DNA from: Ancylobacter radicis
GTDB taxonomy: Bacteria > Pseudomonadota > Alphaproteobacteria > Rhizobiales > Xanthobacteraceae
Assembly: GCF_018449475.1 (NCBI RefSeq)
Contig: NZ_JAHCQH010000014.1
Coordinates: forward strand, 310,001-374,000
Direction: 5' to 3'
DNA: 64,000 nucleotides
The position numbers and the translations under genes are program-made. Below, one piece after another: positions 8,209 to 16,394 of this stretch. Every line of letters begins with the position of its first letter. The stretch's first letter is position 1. A model generated the notes under the pieces. That model saw only the letters and a list, made by a program, of their open reading frames with translations. It ran no database searches and was not told the DNA's origin.

Positions 8209-9255
8209 ATGAGAAAGACCCTACTGACCCTCGCTACCGGTCTGTCGCTGCTGGCGCTGCCCGCCCTCGCCGATGGCGTGGTCGACACCAGCCAGGTGCG
8301 CAAGGACATCACCGCCGCCGCCACCGGCAAGAAGTTCTCCATCGCCACCGTGGTGAAGGTCGACGGCATCGCCTGGTTCGACCGCATGGGCGACGGGGTG
8401 AAGCAGTTCGGCGCCGATACGGGCATGGATGTCTGGCAGGTCGGTCCGAGCCAGGCGGACGCCGCCGCGCAGGTGCAGCTGATCGAGAACCTGATCGCTC
8501 AGGGCGTCGACGCTATCTGCATCGTGCCCTTCTCGGTGGAAGCCGTGGAGCCGGTGCTGAAGAAGGCGCGCGACCGGGGCATCGTGGTGATCGCGCACGA
8601 AGCCTCGAACCTGAAGAATGCCGACTACATTCTGGAGGCCTTCGACAACAAGGCCTATGGCGCCCAGCTCATGGAAGTGCTCGGCAAGTACACCGGCGGC
8701 AAGGGCAAGTACCTCGCCACCGTCGGCAGCCTGACCTCGCAGTCGCAGAACGAGTGGATCGACGGCGCCATCGAGTACCAGAAGAAGCACTTCCCGGAGA
8801 TGTCGCTGGCCACCCAGCGCCTCGAAACCTATGACGACGCCAACACCGACTATAACCGCCTCTCCGAAGCCCTCACGACCTACCCGGACGTGAACGGCAT
8901 CATCGGCGGCCCGATGCCGACCTCGGCGGGCGCCGGCCGGCTGATCGCCGAGCGCGGGCTCAAGGGCAAGGTGTTCTTCTCCGGCACCGGCCTGCCCTCC
9001 GTCGCCGGCAAGTATCTCCAGGACGGCGACATCCAGTACATCCAGTTCTGGGATCCGGCGGTTGCCGGCTATGCCATGAACGAGCTGGCCGTGATGGCGC
9101 TCTCCGGCAAGAAGGACGAGATCAAGGCCGGCCTCAATCTCGGCCTGAAGGGCTATGAGAAGCTCACCACCCCGGCGGGCGCTGCGCCGAACCTGCTTTA
9201 TGGTCAGGGCTGGGTTGGCGTGACCAAGGACAACATGGACCAGTACAAGTTCTGA
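8209..9255 (+). CDS. Periplasmic sugar-binding protein, LsrB/RbsB-like (probably deoxyribose or related sugar)
   Basis: This 348-residue periplasmic binding protein has a signal peptide (MRKTLLTLATGLSLLALPALA) and two Rossmann-type lobes of the sugar-binding (Peripla_BP_4) kind. GGGAGGA precedes the ATG at 8209; an ATG 18 bases earlier would place that site inside the gene. Its sequence class resembles proteins often labelled autoinducer-2 (LsrB) binding proteins. However, no LsrK- or LsrF-type gene is nearby and the operon holds deoC and a deoxyribokinase-like gene, so deoxyribose or a nucleoside-derived sugar is the better guess. Confidence 0.88.
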   Translation: MRKTLLTLATGLSLLALPALADGVVDTSQVRKDITAAATGKKFSIATVVKVDGIAWFDRMGDGVKQFGADTGMDVWQVGPSQADAAAQVQLIENLIAQGVDAICIVPFSVEAVEPVLKKARDRGIVVIAHEASNLKNADYILEAFDNKAYGAQLMEVLGKYTGGKGKYLATVGSLTSQSQNEWIDGAIEYQKKHFPEMSLATQRLETYDDANTDYNRLSEALTTYPDVNGIIGGPMPTSAGAGRLIAERGLKGKVFFSGTGLPSVAGKYLQDGDIQYIQFWDPAVAGYAMNELAVMALSGKKDEIKAGLNLGLKGYEKLTTPAGAAPNLLYGQGWVGVTKDNMDQYKF

Positions 9256-9264
9256 CGCGACTGT

Positions 9265-9299
9265 CCGGGGCGGGGTGGCGAGGGTCGCCCCGCCCCCGG
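9265..9299 (+). promoter_or_regulatory. Large GC-rich hairpin after the sugar-binding-protein gene
   Basis: CCGGGGCGGGG pairs with CCCCGCCCCCGG (one bulged base) around a 12-base loop that can itself partly pair. It starts ten bases after the binding-protein stop and precedes the ATPase gene by about 100 bases, with no T-run. A role in mRNA stability or partial termination within the operon is inferred. Confidence 0.5.
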
Positions 9300-9397
9300 C
9301 ATGTCGGCTGAATTTGAGCTATCCAGGGAGCTTCGAGCTCCTGCGCGAACGGCCGGGATGTGTCCCGGCCGTCCCTGTCCCTTCCAGAGCGCGTATC

Positions 9398-10894
9398 ATG
9401 GCCGAACCACTGATCGAACTGCGCGGCGTCACCAAACGCTTTCCCGGCATGAAGGCGCTCGACGGCGTCGATTTCCGCATCGAGCCGGCGGAAATCCTGT
9501 GCCTTGCCGGCGAGAACGGCTCGGGCAAGTCGACGCTGATCAAGATCGTCTCGGGCGTCTATGATTTTGACGAGGGCACGCTGCTGATCGACGGCGTCCC
9601 GGTTTCCGGTTTTTCGCCGCGCGCGGCCATCGCCGCCGGCATTCAGGTGATCTACCAGGATTTCTCGCTGTTCCCGAGCCTCACCGTGGCCGAGAACCTC
9701 GCCATGGGCCGGCTGCTGAGCGAGGGGCGTCGCTTCATCGCCCCCGCCGAATGCCGCCGGCTCGGTGCCGAGGCGCTGGCGCGGCTCGATGTAACCATCG
9801 ACCTTGATGCGCGCGTCGGCGAGCTTTCAACCGCCGACCGTCAGATCGTCGCCATCGCCCGTGCGCTGATGAGCGAGACGCGCCTTCTCATCATGGACGA
9901 GCCGACCACGGCGCTCACCGGGCGCGAGGTCGACCGGCTGTTCGCGCTGGTGCGCGAGATCCAGGCGAAGGGCATCGCGGTGCTGTTCGTCAGCCACAAG
10001 ATGCGCGAGATGCTGGAAATTTCCGACCGCATCTGCGTCTTCCGCAACGGTCGCAAGGTCGAGGAAGGTCCGACCGCCGATTTCACCGAGGCCCGCATCA
10101 CGCGCGCCATGACCGGGCAGGATCTCGGCCATGAACGTTATGTCTGGACGGGCGACGCTGCCGCCGAGCCGCGCCTGCGCGTCGAGGGGCTGAGCGTCGG
10201 GGATGCCGTGCGCGACGTCTCGCTCGAGCTGCGCGCCGGCGAGATCGTCGGCCTTTCCGGTCTGCTGGGTTCCGGCCGCACGGAGCTCGCGCTCGCTTTG
10301 TTCGGCATGGAGCCGGACCATCGCGGCGCGATCTTCCTCGACGGTCGGGCGCTCGCGCTCACGAGCGTGCCCGAGGCGGTCGAGGCCGGCATCGCCTATG
10401 TCCCGGAGGACCGGCTCTCCGAAGGCCTGTTCATGAGCCAGTCCATCGCCCGCAATGTGGTGGCAAGCGCCATTGACCGGGCAACGCGCGGGCCGTTCCT
10501 CTCCGACGAGGCGGTGACGACGCTGGCCGAGCGCACGGTGGACGACATGCGCATCGCCACCACCGATGTCGACAAGCAGGTCGGCAAGCTCTCCGGCGGC
10601 AACCAGCAGCGCGTCATCATTGGCCGCTGGCTGCTCACCGGCCCGCGCGTGCTGATCCTCAATGGGCCGACCGTCGGCGTCGATGTCGGCTCCAAGGCCG
10701 AGATCCACCGCCGCATCCGCGATCTCGCGGTGACCGATGGTCTGGCGGTGCTGATGATTTCCGACGACGTGCCGGAGCTGCTGCACAACTGCAACCGCAT
10801 CCTCCTCATGCATCGCGGGGCGATCGTCGACGATCTCGACCCGCGCGGCCTTGAGGAGGACGACATCCACACCCGCTTGAAGACGCTGCGCTGA
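9398..10894 (+). CDS. Sugar ABC transporter ATP-binding protein, tandem ATPase (RbsA/MglA type)
   Basis: This 498-residue ATPase contains two fused nucleotide-binding domains. The first has Walker A GENGSGKST (38-46), a variant signature (LSTADRQ) and LLIMDEPTTAL. The second has a degenerate P-loop (GLLGSGRTEL), the signature LSGGNQQRV and LILNGPTVGVD, where the usual Asp-Glu of Walker B is replaced. Such asymmetry is usual in carbohydrate-uptake ATPases of the CUT2 class. The ATG at 9398 gives the normal family N-terminus; upstream frame continues without family resemblance. It ends one base into the first permease gene (TGATG). Confidence 0.92.
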   Translation: MAEPLIELRGVTKRFPGMKALDGVDFRIEPAEILCLAGENGSGKSTLIKIVSGVYDFDEGTLLIDGVPVSGFSPRAAIAAGIQVIYQDFSLFPSLTVAENLAMGRLLSEGRRFIAPAECRRLGAEALARLDVTIDLDARVGELSTADRQIVAIARALMSETRLLIMDEPTTALTGREVDRLFALVREIQAKGIAVLFVSHKMREMLEISDRICVFRNGRKVEEGPTADFTEARITRAMTGQDLGHERYVWTGDAAAEPRLRVEGLSVGDAVRDVSLELRAGEIVGLSGLLGSGRTELALALFGMEPDHRGAIFLDGRALALTSVPEAVEAGIAYVPEDRLSEGLFMSQSIARNVVASAIDRATRGPFLSDEAVTTLAERTVDDMRIATTDVDKQVGKLSGGNQQRVIIGRWLLTGPRVLILNGPTVGVDVGSKAEIHRRIRDLAVTDGLAVLMISDDVPELLHNCNRILLMHRGAIVDDLDPRGLEEDDIHTRLKTLR

Positions 10895-11865
10895 TGAATC
10901 ACCTCGCCAAGCTGATGCGCCGCTCCGAGACGGCGGTCTTTCTCATCGTCCTCGCGATCATGATCGTGATCGGGCTGATCAATCCCGCCTTCTGGCAGGC
11001 TGACAATTTGTTCAATCTGCTGCGCGCCAACGTCATCATCGGCATCATGGCGCTGAGCGTCCTGATCGTGATGGTCTCTGGCGGCATCGACGTGTCGTTT
11101 CCCGCCTTCGCGGCGGCGGCGATGTATCTCACCGTGCTGGCGATGAACGCCTATGGCCATGAGGGCGTGCTGCTGCCGTTCATCGGCGCGACGCTGATCG
11201 GCCTGCTGTGCGGGCTGGCCAACGCCTTCTTCATCCACACCTTCCGCATGATCCCGCTGATCGTCACGCTGGGCTCGGCCTCGGTGGTGCGCGGCCTGCT
11301 GCTCGGGCTGGTCGGCACCTCGATCGTCAATATCGACCGGATGCCGCCGGCGCTGATCGCCTTCGGCCGCTCCAGCCTGGAGATCGGCGGGGCGAAGCTC
11401 TCGGTCATGGTGTTCGTCTATCTCGGCCTGGCGGTGCTGGTCTGGCTGCTCCTCACCCGCACCATGACCGGGCGCTCGATCTTCGCTTATGGCGACGACG
11501 CGGAATCGGCCAAGCGTGTCGGCTTCAACACGCGGCGCACCGTCTATGTCGCCTATGGCCTCGCCGGCGCGCTGGCGGGCTTTGCCGGGCTGCTGCACGC
11601 CTCGATGATCTGGCTCGCCAATCCCCGCGACTTCGTCGGCTATGAGCTGGACGTGATCGCCGCCGTGGTGCTCGGCGGCGCCTCGATCTTCGGCGGGCGC
11701 GGCTCGGTACTTGGCACCCTGCTCGGCGTGTTCCTGCTGGTGCTGATCAAGAACAGCCTGATCATCATGCGCATCGACAATACCTGGCAGGGCGTGGTGA
11801 TCGGCTGCGTCATCGTGGTGGCGACCGCGCTCACCGCCTGGCGCGACCGCAAGACGCTGGCGTGA
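10894..11865 (+). CDS. Sugar ABC transporter permease (RbsC/LsrC-like)
   Basis: This 323-residue inner-membrane protein has about eight to ten hydrophobic segments and the CUT2 permease hallmark GGIDVSF near residue 65. It also has a conserved VVLGGASIFGGRGSVLGT motif in the C-terminal half. Its start overlaps the ATPase stop by one base. It pairs with the next permease to form the channel of the inferred deoxyribose-type importer. Confidence 0.91.
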   Translation: MNHLAKLMRRSETAVFLIVLAIMIVIGLINPAFWQADNLFNLLRANVIIGIMALSVLIVMVSGGIDVSFPAFAAAAMYLTVLAMNAYGHEGVLLPFIGATLIGLLCGLANAFFIHTFRMIPLIVTLGSASVVRGLLLGLVGTSIVNIDRMPPALIAFGRSSLEIGGAKLSVMVFVYLGLAVLVWLLLTRTMTGRSIFAYGDDAESAKRVGFNTRRTVYVAYGLAGALAGFAGLLHASMIWLANPRDFVGYELDVIAAVVLGGASIFGGRGSVLGTLLGVFLLVLIKNSLIIMRIDNTWQGVVIGCVIVVATALTAWRDRKTLA

Positions 11866-11879
11866 GGGGGACGGAGACC

Positions 11880-12875
11880 ATGAACAAGCAGTTCGACCTC
11901 TCGCGCGTCATCAACCGCGACAACAACATCCTCCAGCTCATTCTCATCACCGTGGTGATCTTCGCGGTGATGAGCTGGCTCGAGCCCACCAAGTTCCTGC
12001 GCTACTACAATTTCGAGTCGATCAGCTTCATCTTCCCCGAGCTCGGCATCGTCGCCATTGCGATGATGCTGGCCATGCTCACCGGCGGCATCGACCTGTC
12101 GGTAATCGGCATCGCCAATCTCGCGGGCATCCTCGCCGGCGTGTTCTTCACCAAGCTCCTGCCCGGCGATCCCGCCGCCGGCATGGCCGGGGAGATCGCC
12201 CGCGTCGCCGCCGGCGTGATGCTGGCGCTGGGCGTCGGGCTGGTCGCCGGGGCGCTCAACGGGCTGCTGATCACGCGGGCGAAGATCACGCCGATCCTCG
12301 CCACGCTCGGCACCGGCCAGGTGTTCACCGGCCTGTGCATGGTGCTGACCGGTGGGCCGGCCATTGTCGGCTTCCCCGCCTATTGGGGGCTGATCGGCAA
12401 TGGCAAGCTGTTCGGCATCGCCGTGCCGCTGCTGATCTTCGTCGCGGTGGCCATGGTGATCGCGGTGCTGCTCACGCGCACCTCCTTCGGCCTCAACCTG
12501 TTCCTGATCGGCACCAATCCACGGGCGGCGGTGTTCGCGGGGCTGAAAAGCGACCGCATGGTGCTCTATTCTTACATGCTGAGCGGCACGCTCGCGGCGC
12601 TCGCCGGCATCATGCTGTCGGGCCGCACCAATGCGGCGAAGTCGGATTACGGCACTTCCTACCTGCTGCAGGCGGTGCTGATCTGCGTGCTCGGCGGCAC
12701 CAACCCGGCCGGCGGCAGGGGCACGGTGCTCGGCGTCTCCATCGCGGTGATCGCGCTGATGCTGCTGGCCTCGGGCTTCCAGATGATGCGCTTCTCCAAC
12801 CATCTGATCGACTTCATCTGGGGCGGCTTCCTGCTGCTCGTCATGGTGCTGAACGCTTTCAGGAACCGCGCATGA
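11880..12875 (+). CDS. Sugar ABC transporter permease (RbsC/LsrD-like)
   Basis: This 331-residue second permease has GGIDLSVIGIANL in the first half and CVLGGTNPAGGRGTVLG in the second, matching the CUT2 family. I chose the ATG at 11880, preceded by a GGAG site, in preference to one 18 bases upstream that lies in the end of the previous gene. Its stop overlaps the start of the DUF4432 gene by four bases (ATGA), so all four genes appear translationally coupled. Confidence 0.91.
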   Translation: MNKQFDLSRVINRDNNILQLILITVVIFAVMSWLEPTKFLRYYNFESISFIFPELGIVAIAMMLAMLTGGIDLSVIGIANLAGILAGVFFTKLLPGDPAAGMAGEIARVAAGVMLALGVGLVAGALNGLLITRAKITPILATLGTGQVFTGLCMVLTGGPAIVGFPAYWGLIGNGKLFGIAVPLLIFVAVAMVIAVLLTRTSFGLNLFLIGTNPRAAVFAGLKSDRMVLYSYMLSGTLAALAGIMLSGRTNAAKSDYGTSYLLQAVLICVLGGTNPAGGRGTVLGVSIAVIALMLLASGFQMMRFSNHLIDFIWGGFLLLVMVLNAFRNRA

Positions 12876-13948
12876 CCCGCTTTCATCTCGATCGCCGCGC
12901 CTTTGGCGAGGTGGAAACCCTCGCCGTCGAGCATGAGGGGCTGACCGCCCACCTGTTCCGCTACAAGACCGGCGTCGAGGCGGTGCGGCTGGCCAATGCG
13001 CGCGGCGCCCTCGTGGTGCTGCCCTTTCTCGGCCAGATGATCTGGTCCGCCGCCTTTGACGGCGTCGACCTCACCATGGCGAGCATGTTCAAGGCGCCGC
13101 GCAATGTGCGCACCATCGCCGAGACCTATGGCTGCTTCGCCTTCCATTCCGGCCTCCTGCGCAACGGCGTGCCCGGCCCCACCGACAGCCACCCCGCCCA
13201 TGGCGAAATGCCCTGCGCGCCGATGGACTCAGCCGGCATCGAGGTGGGAATCGATGCGCGCGGCCCGTGGATGCGGCTGTTCGGCGCTTACGACTACGCC
13301 ATGGGCTTCGGCGCCCATTACGAGGCGCGCCCGAGCGTGACGCTGCACGCCTCCGACGCCCGCTTCGACATGGCGATGGAGGTGACCAACCTCTCCGCCG
13401 GCGACGCCATGGACCTGATGTACATGGCGCATGTGAACTACGCCTTCGTCGAGGGCGGTGAGATCATTCAGCAGGCCCCGTTCGACGCCGCCCATACCGT
13501 GGTGCGCCGGGCCGTGCCGGCCCATGTCACGCCCAATCCCGCCTATCTCGCCCGCATCGAGGCGCTGGCCGCCGACCCGTCCGCCAGCCGCGTCATTCGC
13601 CGGGCGGATGGCTTCGATCCCGAGCAGGTGTTCTATCTGCGCAACCTCGCCACCGATGCCGCGGGCGCGACCACGCTACTACTGCGCCGGCCGGCGGGCG
13701 ACGCCTTCCTCGCGCGCTACCGCCCGGCGGATTTTCCCAAGACGGTGCGCTGGGTCCTGGCCGGGCATGACCAGTCGGTCTGCGCCTTCGCCCTGCCCTC
13801 GACCTGCGAGCCGGAGGGCTACACCGCCGAGAAGGCCAAGGGCAATGTCATCCGCCTGCCGGCCGGCGCGACGGCGCGCTACAGCGTCGAGCTGGGCCAT
13901 CTCGATGCGGGCGAATGCGCGGCGCTCGCGGAAACGCGCGGCGGCTGA
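12872..13948 (+). CDS. DUF4432 / aldose-1-epimerase-like protein
   Basis: This 358-residue soluble protein resembles the DUF4432 branch of the galactose-mutarotase superfamily: an N-terminal beta-rich region (ARGALVVLPFLGQMIWSAAF) and central His-containing segments (GCFAFHSGLL, DSHPAHGE, MYMAHVNYAF). The long open frame to the left is in the preceding gene; the ATG at 12872 overlaps the permease stop by four bases. In this operon it could interconvert sugar anomers (mutarotase) before phosphorylation. The activity is inferred from superfamily and context. Confidence 0.82.
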   Translation: MTRFHLDRRAFGEVETLAVEHEGLTAHLFRYKTGVEAVRLANARGALVVLPFLGQMIWSAAFDGVDLTMASMFKAPRNVRTIAETYGCFAFHSGLLRNGVPGPTDSHPAHGEMPCAPMDSAGIEVGIDARGPWMRLFGAYDYAMGFGAHYEARPSVTLHASDARFDMAMEVTNLSAGDAMDLMYMAHVNYAFVEGGEIIQQAPFDAAHTVVRRAVPAHVTPNPAYLARIEALAADPSASRVIRRADGFDPEQVFYLRNLATDAAGATTLLLRRPAGDAFLARYRPADFPKTVRWVLAGHDQSVCAFALPSTCEPEGYTAEKAKGNVIRLPAGATARYSVELGHLDAGECAALAETRGG

Positions 13949-13992
13949 ACGCAACAAGGCCGTCCCGGCAAGGGGCGGAACGGGAGAGTGAG

Positions 13993-14910
13993 ATGTCCAA
14001 GATCGCCGTCGTCGGGTCCAACATGATGGACCTCATCACCTATGTCGACCACATGCCGCTGCGCGGCGAAACCGTTGAGGCGCCGAGCTTCGAGATGGGC
14101 CATGGCGGCAAGGGCGCCAATCAGGCGATCGCCGCCGCGCGGCTCGGCTCGCCGGTGGTGATGGTGACGCGGGTGGGCGAGGACACTTTCGCCGACGCCA
14201 CCCTCGCCAATTTCCAGCGCAATGGCATCGACACGACCCATGTCATCCGCACGCCCGGCGCGCCGTCGGGCGTCGCGCCGATCTTCGTCGAGCCTTCGGG
14301 CGAGAACTCGATCCTCATCGTCAAGGGCGCCAACGCCCAGCTCGCGCCCGAAGATGTCGATGCCGCCGCCGATCTGCTCAAGGGCTGCGCGCTGATCCTG
14401 ATGCAGCTCGAAATCCCCGTCGAGACCGTCTACCACACGGTGCGCCGCGCCAGGGAATGGGGCGTGCCAACCCTGCTGGTGCCGGCGCCCGCTTTGCCGG
14501 ACCTTGATGTGTCCCGCCTCGCCGATCTCGCCTTCCTCACGCCGAACGAGACCGAACTCGCCACTTTGACCGGCCTGCCCGTCGACACCGAGGCGCAGGT
14601 GGAAGTGGCCGCGAAAACGCTGACCGCGCGCGGCATCGGCACGGTGATCGTCACCATGGGCGGTCGGGGCGCGCTGCTGGTGACGGCTAGCGAGGTGAAG
14701 CATGTCGCGCCGGTAAAGGTCGCGCCGGTCGACACCACCGGGGCGGGCGACGCCTTCATCGGCGCTTTCGCGCATTTCCACACGCAGGGCCTGCCCGTGT
14801 TCGCCGCGCTCGGCGAAGCCGCAAAATACGCGGCCGATTCGATCACCCGCCGCGGCACGCAACACTCTTATGCGACCGCCGAGGATTTCCGCTCCCGCTT
14901 TCCGGGATGA
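13993..14910 (+). CDS. deoK: PfkB-family sugar kinase, probable deoxyribokinase
   Basis: This 305-residue cytoplasmic kinase phosphorylates a pentose at the 5-hydroxyl. It shows GHGGKGANQA (37-46) and DTTGAGDAF (248-256) with catalytic Asp253. At the position of Asn14 of E. coli ribokinase (GSINAD) this protein has Met11 (GSNMMD). Published work on Salmonella deoxyribokinase identifies Met at this place as the residue that favours deoxyribose. The segment GSNMMDLITY...GETVEAP also matches my memory of DeoK, and the length (305 versus 306) agrees. Together with deoC and the importer this makes deoxyribose the likely substrate. Confidence 0.87.
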   Translation: MSKIAVVGSNMMDLITYVDHMPLRGETVEAPSFEMGHGGKGANQAIAAARLGSPVVMVTRVGEDTFADATLANFQRNGIDTTHVIRTPGAPSGVAPIFVEPSGENSILIVKGANAQLAPEDVDAAADLLKGCALILMQLEIPVETVYHTVRRAREWGVPTLLVPAPALPDLDVSRLADLAFLTPNETELATLTGLPVDTEAQVEVAAKTLTARGIGTVIVTMGGRGALLVTASEVKHVAPVKVAPVDTTGAGDAFIGAFAHFHTQGLPVFAALGEAAKYAADSITRRGTQHSYATAEDFRSRFPG

Positions 14911-14934
14911 ACGGCGCGGGGTTTGGGGCTGAAA

Positions 14935-15024
14935 TGGCGGAAGGGGTGGGATTCGAACCCACGGTGGGCTTGCACCCACGGCGGTTTTCAAGACCGCTGC
15001 CTTAAACCACTCGGCCACCCTTCC
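14935..15024 (-). tRNA. tRNA-Ser (anticodon TGA)
   Basis: The minus strand folds as a class II tRNA. The acceptor is GGAAGGG/CCCTTCC, the anticodon loop CTTGAAA (anticodon TGA), the variable arm long (about GTGGG...CCCAC), the T-arm GTGGG-TTCGAAT-CCCAC, the discriminator G, and CCA is encoded. It reads UCN serine codons. Its 3' end faces the deoxyribose cluster, whose last gene stops 24 bases away. Confidence 0.96.
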
Positions 15025-15180
15025 CGCATCCACGCGGGAGAGACCACGCGGCATACAGGCTCTTTGACGCTCGGCATAACTCGCCGCGTTGCCTTGGGCG
15101 TCCTTGTTCCCAAACTCACCCGGTTTGGCAAGCGGCAATGGCGCCTATTTGCAGTCAGATGATCGGTAGGGGCGATATCG

Positions 15181-15918
15181 TCACGGCGTAGGGGTTGGCA
15201 GCGTCCAGCCCGGAACCGTCCAGATGCGCGCGCCCGCGCCGGTGGTGGCGGTCGCCTCGGACGGCCCCTCAGCCGGGGATCCCTGCCCTGACGTCTCCGG
15301 CCCGGCCGGCGGTGCGAGCCGTGTCGTGGCGCGCGCCGCGCGCCGCGCGCTCAGAAAGGCCTGTGTCTGGTTGAGGATAATCTGCTGAACCGCCGGGGCG
15401 GTCGGCAATTGCGCATGATTGACGAAGCGGGCGCCCGAACTCCAGGCGTCGATGTTCACCGCGCCCCTCACATCGGCGAAGCCGGGGCCGTGAATATTGG
15501 TGCAACGCGGCACCGGGCAGGATGGCGGGGCGGGCGCGGCATCGATGGTGATGATCAGCGGCGCCGGCTTGCCGGCCGCCACCAGCTTGCGCCCATACCG
15601 CAAAGCCATGTCTCCCCCCATGGAATGCCCGATAATGATATCCGGCACGATGTCCTGCGATCGGGTCATCAGATGAGAGTCGGTGCGGGTACGGAAGCCT
15701 TGCTGTTGCAGCGGACGCGCCAGCGCCGAAACGCCGATACGGTTGCTCTCCACATAGACGCCGAGACCGTCGAGCAGCAGCACGAGCGGGGGTGACGGCT
15801 GTGCGGGGGCGGGCTGTTCGGAGGCGCCCTCAACGGGGCCGGCCATCTGGGCGGATGCGGGTAATGCTCCGAGCAGGCTCACCCCAAGAAGCCCCGCCGC
15901 GACGAGGTTGGCGGCCAT
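15181..15918 (-). CDS. Secreted alpha/beta-hydrolase-like protein
   Basis: The 245-residue product has a signal peptide (AANLVAAGLLGVSLLGALPASAQ) and a hydrolase core with the nucleophile elbow IIGHSMGGD. A TIDAAPAP segment and NV...W region follow, and the C-terminal tail is rich in Pro, Ala and Thr. It shares motif order with the protein at 44938-45591 (GHSxG, T-DA--P). The start is uncertain: the ATG at 15918 fits the signal peptide but lacks a clear ribosome site, and the frame stays open to 16014. Substrate unknown. Confidence 0.65.
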   Translation of the reverse strand: MAANLVAAGLLGVSLLGALPASAQMAGPVEGASEQPAPAQPSPPLVLLLDGLGVYVESNRIGVSALARPLQQQGFRTRTDSHLMTRSQDIVPDIIIGHSMGGDMALRYGRKLVAAGKPAPLIITIDAAPAPPSCPVPRCTNIHGPGFADVRGAVNIDAWSSGARFVNHAQLPTAPAVQQIILNQTQAFLSARRAARATTRLAPPAGPETSGQGSPAEGPSEATATTGAGARIWTVPGWTLPTPTP

Positions 15919-16124
15919 GCTTGATCGAACACGCGAGAGCGCACCGGATCGGGGCGCCTCAAAAATTCCGGCGTTCCGGGTCACTTCTCGCCGGATCATT
16001 TCTCGACAGATCATGGGCGCGAGAAATGCTGGCGTTGGGCGGCGATTTCAAGGCAGGGACGGCGGAAAAATACAGATCCGCCCCTGCCGCAAGGGCACTC
16101 GCACGGGCACTCCGGCGTGGGATA

Positions 16125-16394
16125 TCAGGCCGCGTGGCGCCAATCCGAGGGATGCGGTTGCAGCCCACAGGCCGCCGACCATGTTTCGAAGGCAATCCAG
16201 GCATCCTGCTTCTGGCGCGGCAACTCGGCCGCTTCCATCTGTGTGAGCAGCATTTCCGCGAACCGGCCAAGCCGGTCATGACGCAGGGACCGGATGAGAT
16301 GGATCGCGCATTCGAGCGACCGAATCTCCAATTCCTCCTGGCCGACACGTACGAGCAGAGGCGATGGATGGAAGTCCTTGGCTTGGTTCGACAT
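16125..16394 (-). CDS. Small DUF982-like protein
   Basis: This 89-residue protein without signal peptide has GGGAGGA eight bases before the ATG at 16394, which argues for a real gene. The pattern PLLVRVGQEELEIRSLECAI followed by a helical half resembles the DUF982 family, common in rhizobia and of unknown function. The frame is open upstream to 16628 but only this start has a ribosome site. Family assignment is tentative. Confidence 0.6.
   Translation of the reverse strand: MSNQAKDFHPSPLLVRVGQEELEIRSLECAIHLIRSLRHDRLGRFAEMLLTQMEAAELPRQKQDAWIAFETWSAACGLQPHPSDWRHAA

Noticed and set aside
8209-9255. Autoinducer-2 receptor (LsrB) as the product name
   Set aside because: The context (deoC, deoK-like kinase, no lsrK/lsrF/lsrG) supports a pentose or deoxysugar instead.
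14935-15024. Attachment-site duplication of the tRNA-Ser 3' end
   Set aside because: I looked for a second copy of the 3' segment across the left half and found none, and no integrase gene is present.
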